A DNA stretch of 64,000 nucleotides, taken from the NCBI RefSeq assembly GCF_011045165.1, contig NZ_JAAKZI010000001.1, positions 186,001-250,000 of the forward strand. The letters run 5' to 3'. The stretch's first letter is position 1. Every line of letters begins with the position of its first letter. Origin of the DNA: Arthrobacter silviterrae (GTDB lineage Bacteria; Actinomycetota; Actinomycetes; Actinomycetales; Micrococcaceae). A model generated the notes under the pieces. It saw nothing but the letters and a program-made list of their open reading frames with translations, was not told the DNA's origin and did no database searches. This document shows positions 23,771-32,038 of this stretch, piece after piece. Position numbers and translations under genes: made by a program.

Positions 23771-26700
23771 GTGAAATCCCCGCAACCCTGCAAGACGACG
23801 GCCCCGCCGCCGCATCTTCGCCTGACGCTGCACCGCGCCACCGCCGCCGCGGCCACGCTGGCACTGCTGGCTTCCCTGAGCGTCGGCATTGGGGCCGCCG
23901 CCCAGGCCGCCCCGGACAGCTCCGGCGTGCCCATTTCCCCCTCCCAGTACACGCTGATCGGCGCTGATTCCCAGTCCCCCGCCTACCCGGCCCCGCCGGC
24001 ACTGGACGGGACCGCCGCCGGCGCGTTCGACAACGACTACTCCTCGCAGTGGACGGTGGCCTACACGGTGGTCAACGGCGTGGGCGTGGCCGCCCCGCTG
24101 CCCCACTGGATCTCCTGGGACGTGGGCGGCTCCTTCACCCTGACGGGCCTCGACTACTCCGTCAAGAACCAGTCCAACGGCCCCGTCAAGAACTACCAGG
24201 TCTTCGCCACGAATGACGCCGCCGTGGCCAACAACCCGGCCGGCAACTGGGGCGCTCCCGTGGCCAAGGGCTCCCTGGTCCAGCCCACCTCCAACACCCA
24301 GGTCCAGACCATCCTCTTCGACAGCCCGGTCAAGGCCCGCTACGTAAAGTTTGAGGCGGACAGCACCATCAACGGCAGCAACAATGTCTCCGCCTCGGAG
24401 CTGCGCGTCAGGGCCACGGGGGACACCACCCCTGCGCCTGTGCCCCCGGCCCCGCCCGCGGATCCGGCCACGCCCGTCACCATCAGCAATGGCAAGGGGC
24501 TGGACGTCGCCGTCGGGAAGGAATTCCCCCAGGTCATCTCCTACTCGCTGGACGGGAAGTCGCTGGCCGGCCAGGCGGACAAGCTCAGCAATTTTTCCCT
24601 GAACGGCAAGAACTACGCGGCCACCACCACCATGACGGCCAGCGGGGCCACGGCCACGTACAGTTCAACGTTTGCTGACTTCCCCAACCTGACCATTGAG
24701 TCCTCGCTGACCGCCACCGCGGCGAACACCGTGGAATTCGCTGTCACCAAGATTTCCGGCAGCGCCGCGGCCACCGTGGACCAGCTCGCCATCCCCAACC
24801 AGTCGCTCGTGTCCGTGGACTCCGGCGACCCGCACTCCCAGCTGGCCCGGACGAAGATCTCCACCGACTCCACCACCACGGCCGACCAGTTCACCGCCGT
24901 CACCGCCGCCACCAAGGCGGACAAGTCCGACGTCGGCACCCCCTACGGCTTTGTCAGCAACTCCCAGCTCTCCGCCGGACTGATGACGAACGCCACGGAC
25001 GATGCCGCCCAGGATTCCGGCACCAACTGGAACACCCGCCTGCAGTCACGGATTATCGACGCCGGCAACGGCGCCAAGCGGGCCGAACTCTCCGTGGGTA
25101 ACTACACCTACGCAGCCAAGGGCGCCACCGATCCGCGCGTGCAGTTCTACACGCTGCCCAAGACCACAGTGGTGCTTTCCGCGGATGCCAACAATGACGG
25201 CAATGTCACGTGGGAGGACGGCGCCATTGCCTACCGCAACGCGATGACCGCACCGGCCGGCGCCGCCCGCGTCCCCGAGCGCGTGGTCCAGCACATCCCG
25301 TTCAACTTTGCCTCGCAGGCCACCAACCCCTTCCTGAAGACCCTGGACAACGTCAAGCGGATTTCCCAGTCCACCGACGACCTGGGCCAGTGGGTCCTGG
25401 AAAAGGGCTACGCCAATGAAGGCCACGACTCCGGCCACCCGGACTACGGCGGAGACTACAACACCCGGGCCGGCGGCCTCGCGGACCTGAACACGCTCGC
25501 CTCCTCCGGCGCCGCGTACAACGCCGACATGGCCGTGCACGTTAACGTCACGGAAGCGTACCCGCAGGCCAAGAGCTTCAGCTCCGGCATGATTTCCGGC
25601 CAGGTCAACGGCTGGGACTGGCTGAACCAGTCGTACCACATCGACCAGCGCAACGACCTTGGCACGGGCGCCATCCTGGACCGCTTCGCCGAGCTCCGCA
25701 AGGAAGCCCCCGGCATCAAGACCGTCTACATTGACGCCTACTACTCCAGCGGATGGCTCTCTGACCAGCTCGCCACGCAGCTGCACAAGATGGGCTTCGA
25801 GGTGGCCACGGAATGGGCGTACAAGTTCGAGGGCAACTCCATCTGGTCGCACTGGGCCAATGACAAGAACTACGGCGGTGCCACGAACAAGGGCATCAAC
25901 TCCAACATTGTCCGCTTCATTGCCAACACCCAGCGCGATGTCTGGAACACGGACCCGCTGCTGGGCGGCGCGCAGCTGAAGGACTTTGAGGGCTGGACGG
26001 GCCAGGACAACTGGAACAACTTCTACAACAACATCTTTGTGAACAACCTGCCCACCAAGTTCATCCAGCACTTTGACGTGACCAACTGGGACTTTGGCAA
26101 GTCCGCCACGCTCACTGACGGGGTCGCCATCAAGATGGTCAACGGCCAGCGCCAGATCACCATGGGCAACGCCGTGGTGCTCGACGGCGGCACCTACCTG
26201 CTGCCGTGGCAGGACGCCGTGGACAACAGCCAGACCACCTCGCCACTGCACGCCGACAAGATGTACTTCTACTCGGCAGCCGGCGGCACCACCACGTTCA
26301 CGCTGACCAGCCAGTTCGCGAACAAGCGCAACTTCACGCTGTACAAGCTCACCGACCAGGGCCGCACCAAGGTGGCCGACGTCATCAACAGCAACGGCAC
26401 CGTGACGCTCACCGGAGACAAGGGCGTCCCGTACATCCTTGCCCCGAACGGCGACCAGCCCGTGAACAAGACCGCCAACTACGGCGACGGCTCCCTGCTG
26501 GTTGACCCGGGCTTCAACGCCGGCAACCTCGATGCCTGGAACCCGACCGGCGGCGCCGCCACCGCACGCACAGCGACAGGTGACAATGTTGCGGTGCTGG
26601 GGAACTCGGCGTCGTCCATCTCCCAGTCCGTGAAGAAGCTGGAGGCGGGCAAGAAGTACACGCTGAGCGCCAACGTGGAGATCGCCGCGGGCAGCCGCCG

Positions 26701-28366
26701 CGCCGTCACGCTGGGGGTGGCCGGGACCGGCCTGAGCGCCGCCAACACCTTTGACATCACCCCGCAGCAGAACATGGTGGCGGCCGATGCCAAGCAGGGC
26801 ACGTACTCGCAGCGGGCCTCGGTGCAGTTCACCGCACCCGTCAACCACAAGGTGGACGTGTCCATCAGCGCCGTGGCCGGTGCCGCGGCCGTGACCTTGG
26901 ACGACGTGCGCATCATGGAGGACACCACCACGCCGGTGGCCGTGCCTCCGGGCAGCCCGGGCACGCTGGTGGCCAGCGCCAACTTTGAGGGCAACCAGCC
27001 CGGCTGGGGCCCGTTTGTGAAGGGCGACGCCGGCGGATCGACAGACCCGCGCACCAGCATCAGCGACCTCCATGCACCGTACACGCAGAAGACCTGGAAG
27101 AACACGTACAGCCCGTACAACTCCGGTTCACTGAACGGGCAGGCCGTCGATGACGTGCTGAACGGGGACCACTCGCTGAAGGCGCACGAGGAAAACACCG
27201 GCCTGGTGTACCGCACGGTGCCGGCCACGGTGCCGTTCACGGCCGGGCATTCCTATACGGTATCGTTCAAGTACCAGACGAACGTGGCCGGGCAGTGGCA
27301 GTGGGTCACGGGCGCGGACACCGTTGCCAACGGCAAACTGACGTCCAAGGACCTCAAGGACGAAACCATGGCCCCGGCCCTGGACACCGCAACGTACTCG
27401 CGGACGTTCACGGCAGGCTGCGGCGACAACTGGGTGGGCCTGCGCAAGACCGGCGGGGCCAACGGCACCGACTTCATCCTGGACGACTTCACCGTCACGG
27501 ACCTCGGCGCCGTCAGCGGCGGCGCCGCCTGCGCTTCCGTGGCAGGGCCCGCCAACGCGGACCTGAATCCCGGCACCACGAACAGCTTCGTGACAACGTT
27601 CACCAACAACGAGACCACGGATGCCACGAACGTCGCCATGTCGCTGGGCACGCTGCCCGCCGGCTGGAGCGCCCAGGTGGCCACCGCTGGCGGAAACCTG
27701 GTGGGCACCGTCAAGCCGGGCGCCACGGCCACGACCACGTGGATCATCACCACGCCGGCCGGCGCCGCGGGCACAACGGCGGCAATCCACCCTTCGGCAA
27801 CGTACTTCAATGACTGCGTCACGAAGACAGTGGATTCGGATTCCAACCTGGCCGTCGCCACCCGGGCGATGGTGCCGACATCGAGTATGACGGCGACTGC
27901 GGACTCGGAAAACATGACGACTGGACCTGGCGCAGGGCCCGTCGCCAACGTCCTGGACGGCGATGCCAGCACCATCTGGCACACCGAATGGAATCCAACC
28001 ATCACGAACTACCCGCACTGGGTGCAGCTGGACCTCCACGGTGAATACACCGTCAGCGGCTTCGGCTACCAGGACCGCCAGTCCGGCGGGCAGAATGGCA
28101 AGGTGAAGAACTACACCATCTTCACCTCGATGGACGGCGCCACGTGGACCCAGGCGGCCACGGGCAATCTGGTGGACGCGACGGGAATGCAGTTCATCGC
28201 GTTCCCGGCTGTCCAGGCCAAGTTTGTGAAGTTCCAAGCCAACAGCGCCCTCAACGGATTGCAGTTCGCTTCGGCCGCCGAGATGCGCGTCTATGGCACC
28301 GGCGGCTCCGCGCTGACCGGCTTCGCACCGGCCACGCGCCCGGCAGACACGGCGTGCACACCGTAG
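23771..28366 (+). CDS. secreted endo-alpha-N-acetylgalactosaminidase, GH101, multidomain
   Basis: About 1531 residues from GTG 23771 (AAAGGA seven bases upstream). A signal peptide ends near AQAAP. An F5/8-type C module lies at about 57-210, then a beta-sandwich and the GH101 barrel at about 235-900. The barrel has TVYIDAYY (D655, candidate nucleophile), ATEWAY (E681, candidate acid) and SIWSHWANDKNYGG, matching the pneumococcal enzyme with a loop six residues shorter. Further binding modules lie at about 906-1060 and 1071-1240, an NPCBM/NEW3 domain at about 1258-1345, and a second F5/8C module to the end. GH101 enzymes release Gal-beta-1,3-GalNAc from core-1 mucin-type O-glycans. There is no sortase motif, so it is probably released. 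Confidence 0.95.
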   Translation: MKSPQPCKTTAPPPHLRLTLHRATAAAATLALLASLSVGIGAAAQAAPDSSGVPISPSQYTLIGADSQSPAYPAPPALDGTAAGAFDNDYSSQWTVAYTVVNGVGVAAPLPHWISWDVGGSFTLTGLDYSVKNQSNGPVKNYQVFATNDAAVANNPAGNWGAPVAKGSLVQPTSNTQVQTILFDSPVKARYVKFEADSTINGSNNVSASELRVRATGDTTPAPVPPAPPADPATPVTISNGKGLDVAVGKEFPQVISYSLDGKSLAGQADKLSNFSLNGKNYAATTTMTASGATATYSSTFADFPNLTIESSLTATAANTVEFAVTKISGSAAATVDQLAIPNQSLVSVDSGDPHSQLARTKISTDSTTTADQFTAVTAATKADKSDVGTPYGFVSNSQLSAGLMTNATDDAAQDSGTNWNTRLQSRIIDAGNGAKRAELSVGNYTYAAKGATDPRVQFYTLPKTTVVLSADANNDGNVTWEDGAIAYRNAMTAPAGAARVPERVVQHIPFNFASQATNPFLKTLDNVKRISQSTDDLGQWVLEKGYANEGHDSGHPDYGGDYNTRAGGLADLNTLASSGAAYNADMAVHVNVTEAYPQAKSFSSGMISGQVNGWDWLNQSYHIDQRNDLGTGAILDRFAELRKEAPGIKTVYIDAYYSSGWLSDQLATQLHKMGFEVATEWAYKFEGNSIWSHWANDKNYGGATNKGINSNIVRFIANTQRDVWNTDPLLGGAQLKDFEGWTGQDNWNNFYNNIFVNNLPTKFIQHFDVTNWDFGKSATLTDGVAIKMVNGQRQITMGNAVVLDGGTYLLPWQDAVDNSQTTSPLHADKMYFYSAAGGTTTFTLTSQFANKRNFTLYKLTDQGRTKVADVINSNGTVTLTGDKGVPYILAPNGDQPVNKTANYGDGSLLVDPGFNAGNLDAWNPTGGAATARTATGDNVAVLGNSASSISQSVKKLEAGKKYTLSANVEIAAGSRRAVTLGVAGTGLSAANTFDITPQQNMVAADAKQGTYSQRASVQFTAPVNHKVDVSISAVAGAAAVTLDDVRIMEDTTTPVAVPPGSPGTLVASANFEGNQPGWGPFVKGDAGGSTDPRTSISDLHAPYTQKTWKNTYSPYNSGSLNGQAVDDVLNGDHSLKAHEENTGLVYRTVPATVPFTAGHSYTVSFKYQTNVAGQWQWVTGADTVANGKLTSKDLKDETMAPALDTATYSRTFTAGCGDNWVGLRKTGGANGTDFILDDFTVTDLGAVSGGAACASVAGPANADLNPGTTNSFVTTFTNNETTDATNVAMSLGTLPAGWSAQVATAGGNLVGTVKPGATATTTWIITTPAGAAGTTAAIHPSATYFNDCVTKTVDSDSNLAVATRAMVPTSSMTATADSENMTTGPGAGPVANVLDGDASTIWHTEWNPTITNYPHWVQLDLHGEYTVSGFGYQDRQSGGQNGKVKNYTIFTSMDGATWTQAATGNLVDATGMQFIAFPAVQAKFVKFQANSALNGLQFASAAEMRVYGTGGSALTGFAPATRPADTACTP

Positions 28367-28389
28367 CCTGACCCGCTCGTCGAGCCCAC

Positions 28390-28458
28390 AAGGCCCCGGC
28401 GGTTGGCTTGTCGAAACCCGGTTTTTACGGAACTCGACAGGCCAACCGCCGGGGCCTT
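28390..28458. terminator. 25-bp near-perfect stem between convergent genes
   Basis: The arms at 28390-28414 and 28434-28458 pair over 25 bases with a single mismatch, around a 19-base loop containing GGTTTTTACGG. The stem starts AAGGCCCCGGCGGTTGGC. It lies 23 bp after GH101 and before the convergent hutI, so it could terminate transcription from both sides. The stem lacks a flanking U tract. Confidence 0.6.
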
Positions 28459-28462
28459 CGCC

Positions 28463-28590
28463 GTCGAGGTTGGAGATCACCACCTCCCCGGCCGTTGAGG
28501 TTGGAGATCACCACCTCCGCCATGGCGGATGAGCGGTGGTTATCTCGAATCTCAACGGGGGGGAGGCGTGGTGATCTCGAATCTCAACGA
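28463..28590. repeat. 31-32 bp tandem units in two inverted sets
   Basis: Two forward units, GTCGAGGTTGGAGATCACCA at 28463 and GTTGAGGTTGGAGATCACCA at 28494, are 31 bp apart. They are followed by two inverted units ending ATCTCGAATCTCAAC, with CTCAAC at 28551 and 28583 (32 bp apart). Inner and outer pairs can each form a stem with a few mismatches. The array fills the space between the terminator-like stem and the hutI stop codon. Confidence 0.85.
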
Positions 28591-28595
28591 AGGGG

Positions 28596-29798
28596 TTAGA
28601 CGACGACTCCGGCGCGCCACACCTGGTGCGTGAGCGGCATGCCCGGGCGGTACGCCAGATGGGTGGCGGAGGGCGCGTTGAGCATGTGGAGGTCGGCGCG
28701 GTGCCCGACGGCGATGGACCCCACCGCCCGCTTTCCGTCCTCGTCGGTGCCCGTTTCGCGGCCCAAGGCCAGCGCGCCGCCCCAGGTCGCCGCCCGGACA
28801 GCCTCGTGCACGGAGAGCCCCATCTGCAGCACCGCCGTGGTCACGCAGAACGCAACGGACGAAGTGTAGGAGGTGCCCGGATTGCAGTTGGAGGCAATGG
28901 CCAGCTGCACGCCGGCATCCAGCAGCCGCCGAGCGGGGGCCAGGGGCTGGCGCGTGGACAGGTCGCATGCCGGCAGCACCGTGGCAACGGTCCCCCGCTC
29001 ACCCGCACCGCCGTCCCAGCCGGACCACGACTGCGCCAGGAGGTCAAAGTCGCTGTCCGCCAGAAAGTTCACGTGGTCCACGCTGGCCGCGCCAAACTCC
29101 ACGGCGAGCGCCGTCCCTGCGCCAGGGCCCAGCTGGTTGCCGTGCACGCGCAGGCCCAGCCCGGCCTCGCGGCACGCCGTAAGCACGGCCCGGGACTGCT
29201 CCGGCGTGAACGCGCCGGTCTCGCAAAAAACGTCGGCCCAGGACACATATGGCCGCACAGCGCCCAGCATCTCCCCGCAGACCAGCTCCGTGTAGGCACC
29301 GGCGTCCATGCCGGCCGGGACCAGGTGGGCGCCGAGGTAGGTGACCTCGTCGGCCACGGTGGAGGCGATGCGGGCGCTGCGGGCCTCATGCTCCACGTCC
29401 AGCCCGTATCCTGTCTTGGTCTCCAGATAGGTGGTGCCCTGCGACGCCGCCTCCGACACCCGGCCCAGCGCCATCCGCGTGAGCTCGTAGTCGCTCGCGG
29501 CCCGCGTGGCATTCATGGACACCGCGATCCCGCCGGCGCTGTAGCTCTCCCCGGCCATCCGCGCCTCAAACTCGGCAGTGCGGTCGCCCGCAAAAATCAG
29601 GTGCGTGTGCGAGTCCACCCACCCCGGCAGCACGGCCCGGCCCTGCGCGTCGGTGGCGGTGTCGGCGGCGGGCGCGTTCCCGGCGTCGCCAATCCAGGCG
29701 ATCCGCTCCCCCTCCAGCACCACGGCGGCATTGCGCAGCGTGCCGAGTTCTCCGTCCTGGGTCATCAGTTCGCCGATGTTGGTGATTAGTTCGCTCAT
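28596..29798 (-). CDS. hutI: imidazolonepropionase
   Basis: A 400-residue amidohydrolase that opens the imidazolone ring to N-formimidoyl-L-glutamate in histidine degradation. Metal-binding HTHLIFAGDR, TTYLETKTGYG, HGNQLGPG, the second-shell SVDHVNF and the aspartate region SNCNPGTSYT all match HutI. ATG 29798 has AAGGGC just upstream; an open frame to 29906 is not needed. None of hutU, hutH or hutG lies next to it in this window, so it is separated from the rest of the pathway. It is convergent with GH101 and divergent from the first LysE gene. Confidence 0.95.
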   Translation of the reverse strand: MSELITNIGELMTQDGELGTLRNAAVVLEGERIAWIGDAGNAPAADTATDAQGRAVLPGWVDSHTHLIFAGDRTAEFEARMAGESYSAGGIAVSMNATRAASDYELTRMALGRVSEAASQGTTYLETKTGYGLDVEHEARSARIASTVADEVTYLGAHLVPAGMDAGAYTELVCGEMLGAVRPYVSWADVFCETGAFTPEQSRAVLTACREAGLGLRVHGNQLGPGAGTALAVEFGAASVDHVNFLADSDFDLLAQSWSGWDGGAGERGTVATVLPACDLSTRQPLAPARRLLDAGVQLAIASNCNPGTSYTSSVAFCVTTAVLQMGLSVHEAVRAATWGGALALGRETGTDEDGKRAVGSIAVGHRADLHMLNAPSATHLAYRPGMPLTHQVWRAGVVV

Positions 29799-29932
29799 GC
29801 CCTTAGCGTACGACGGCGGCTGGCCGGCCTGCGCTTGAGTCCGGCGGGCCGCGTCTGGCATCGCAGACAACAAAGCTTTCGCTCGGCTCCCCGTGTTCGC
29901 GCGCACCCCGGCGATGCCGGAGAATGGAATCC

Positions 29933-30574
29933 ATGACCCTGGTTTCCCTCATTGGCTTTGCTGGCCTCTGCCTCATGCTGGCCCTCATCCCCGGCCCGGA
30001 CACCTTCTTGGTACTGCGCATTTCCCTCAGCAATGTCCGCTCTGGAATCGCCGCCGGGCTTGGCTCGGGCACGGGCACGCTGGTCTGGGCCGCCCTGGTG
30101 GGCCTGGGCCTGGCCGCCATTTTGGAGCAGTCCGCCGAGGTGTTCCGCTGGATCAAGATTGCCGGCGGGCTTTACCTGCTGTACCTGGGCGTCTCTTCAT
30201 TTTTGAAGGCCCGCAAGGCCGCCAAGGAAGGCATGGCGGCCGACGGCGGTCAGGAACCGCTGCCGTATTCCAAGCGGGCAGCCTACGGCTCGGGCCTGCT
30301 GTCCACCCTGCTCAATCCCAAGGTGGGCCTGTTTTACCTGGCCGTGGTGCCCCAGTTCATCCCGCACAACGGCAACACACTGGGCATGGCGATGATCCTG
30401 GGCGTCACCCTGTGCATTATCGGGACGCTGTACCTGACCACCATTGCCATCCTGTCCTACAAGGCCATGAAGTGGCTGCGCAAGCCCAAGGTCAACAAGG
30501 CCATTGAGCGCGGCAGCAGCGCCGTGCTGGCAGTGCTGGGCGTGGGCGTGGCTGCCTCCGGGGCCACCAGCTAG
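29933..30574 (+). CDS. LysE/RhtB-family amino-acid exporter, copy 1
   Basis: A 213-residue, six-helix membrane protein with the LysE pattern: PGPDTFLVLRISL after the first helix, GLGLAAILEQSAEVFRWIKIAGGLYLLYLG, then LLSTLLNPKVGLFYLAVVPQFI. Family members export amino acids such as lysine, arginine, threonine or homoserine lactones. I place the start at ATG 29933, by alignment with the adjacent paralogue, ten bases after a GGAG. It is one of two tandem copies in the same direction. The specific substrate is not evident. Confidence 0.9.
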   Translation: MTLVSLIGFAGLCLMLALIPGPDTFLVLRISLSNVRSGIAAGLGSGTGTLVWAALVGLGLAAILEQSAEVFRWIKIAGGLYLLYLGVSSFLKARKAAKEGMAADGGQEPLPYSKRAAYGSGLLSTLLNPKVGLFYLAVVPQFIPHNGNTLGMAMILGVTLCIIGTLYLTTIAILSYKAMKWLRKPKVNKAIERGSSAVLAVLGVGVAASGATS

Positions 30575-30734
30575 ACGGGCGCAACGAGCCAGCGCAACGA
30601 GCCTTCGAAACGCTGGGGCAACGCTGGGGTAATGCTGACGCAACGGCAGCGCCGCACCGGCGGCCGGGCCCTGCGGCGAACAGCTTGCTGCTCCCCGTTG
30701 CACGCGCGACCCGGGGTGCCGGAGAATTGCACCC

Positions 30735-31382
30735 ATGACCATTCTTTCGCTGCTGGCGTTCGCAGGCCTGTGCCTGCTGCTTTCCGTCACGCCCGGGCCG
30801 GACACCTTCCTGGTGCTGCGCATTGCCCTGGGCCGTGCCAGTGCGGGTGTCGCCGCCGCGGCGGGTTCCGCAGCAGCTTCCGTGGCCTGGGCCGCCCTGG
30901 TGGGCGTGGGGCTCGCGGCCATCGTGGAGCAGTCTGCCGAAGTGTTCCGCTGGGTGAAAATTGCCGGTGGCATCTACCTGGTCTACCTGGGCGTCTCCTC
31001 CTTCCTGAAAACCCGGAAGGCCGCGAAGGCGGGCCTGGCGGAAGGGCCCGAGGCACCTGCGCCGGAACGCCCCTACAGCCGCTGGGCCGGCTTTGCGGCG
31101 GGCGCCCTGTCCACCCTGCTCAACCCCAAAGTTGGCTTGTTCTACCTTGCCGTGGTGCCCCAGTTCATCCCGCACGGCGGAAACACACTAGCCACGGCCA
31201 TGGTCCTGGGCGTGCTGGAGGCAGCCATCGCCTTCGCCTACCTCGCAGCCGTGGCCGCCGTCGCGTACAAGGCCATGAAGTGGCTGCGCCGGCCCAAGGT
31301 CAAAACCGGCCTGGAACGGGCCAGCAGCGGCATCATCACGGCCCTCGGCGTGGGCGTCATGGTCTCCGGTGCCGCCAGCTGA
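30735..31382 (+). CDS. LysE/RhtB-family amino-acid exporter, copy 2
   Basis: A 215-residue paralogue of the preceding gene, starting MTILSLLAFAGLCLLLSV, with the same PGPDTFLVLRIAL, EQSAEVFRWVKIAGGIYLVYLG and STLLNPKVGLFYLAVVPQFI segments. The leader just before the start (GCCGGAGAAT-T-G-CACCC) also resembles that of copy 1, so the duplicated unit included the ribosome binding site. The 160-bp gap contains short direct repeats of GCGCAACGAGCC. The copies differ most in the central cytoplasmic loop, where substrate or partner preference might have changed. Confidence 0.9.
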   Translation: MTILSLLAFAGLCLLLSVTPGPDTFLVLRIALGRASAGVAAAAGSAAASVAWAALVGVGLAAIVEQSAEVFRWVKIAGGIYLVYLGVSSFLKTRKAAKAGLAEGPEAPAPERPYSRWAGFAAGALSTLLNPKVGLFYLAVVPQFIPHGGNTLATAMVLGVLEAAIAFAYLAAVAAVAYKAMKWLRRPKVKTGLERASSGIITALGVGVMVSGAAS

Positions 31383-31460
31383 GCGGGGCTGGAGTTCGGG
31401 CTGCCGGCCGCGCAGCCGGCGGCGACCATCTCGGGTAGCTCGGGGCCCATCGTGATCAGC

Positions 31461-31958
31461 TCAGCCGGGCGTCGGCGGGGTATCGCTGCCTGTTGCCCCG
31501 CCTTGACCAGCCGATCGCCCCCGCGTAAGCGCCGCCATTACACGCGTTTGCGCACTGCCCCGATCCGCACCTGCATCGGCCAGCGCCTGATCCAGGCGGT
31601 CGCCATGGACACTCAGCACCCCGAACAACAGGTGCTTGATCCCGACGTGTTCCGAATGAAACTCCCGCGAGGCGCGCTGCGCGGCCTTGAGGGCGTCCAA
31701 AGCCCCGGGGGTGAACGGGAATGATGCTGAGGTGTCCAGCGGACCAGGGGCGGCGAAACGCATTATCGCCTCACGCACGTCATCGGGCCAGACCCCCAGC
31801 ACTGTCTGCACCGCGTCCGGTTCAGCGTGCAAAAGCCCCAATAATAGATGCTCGGGACCGATGTACCGGTCACACATAAACCTTGCATTCTCCTGAGCCA
31901 GGACCACAACCCGCACAGCCCTGTCGGTGTAGTTGCCAAACTCCGTCGACCGTCCCAT
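31461..31958 (-). CDS. stand-alone Clp N-terminal domain protein
   Basis: A 165-residue protein. Two Clp-N repeats are visible: VVLAQENARFMCDRYIGPEH with LLLGLLH, and KAAQRASREFHSEHVGIKH with LLFGVL. These are the modules that ClpA/ClpC use to bind adaptors and substrates. No AAA+ ATPase domain follows and none lies next door. The C-terminal tail is a short flexible GSDTPPTPG. Free Clp-N proteins occur in actinobacteria (ClpC N-domain-like) and may act as adaptors or sequester client proteins; some bind arginine-phosphorylated proteins. Its role is therefore inferred. Base composition looks slightly less GC-biased than its neighbours. Confidence 0.82.
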   Translation of the reverse strand: MGRSTEFGNYTDRAVRVVVLAQENARFMCDRYIGPEHLLLGLLHAEPDAVQTVLGVWPDDVREAIMRFAAPGPLDTSASFPFTPGALDALKAAQRASREFHSEHVGIKHLLFGVLSVHGDRLDQALADAGADRGSAQTRVMAALTRGRSAGQGGATGSDTPPTPG

Positions 31959-32038
31959 GCCCCAAAGCGTAGTCTTCGCGGCGCATCAGCACCACGGCAG
32001 GGAGAACAGCCCTCAGAACCCAAGCAACGGAACTGCCG

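Noticed and set aside
25046-28483. Long open frames on the minus strand opposite GH101 (up to about 675 codons)
   Set aside because: High-GC shadow frames of a clearly coding plus-strand gene; compositions are glycine/valine/histidine/arginine-rich and show no domain.
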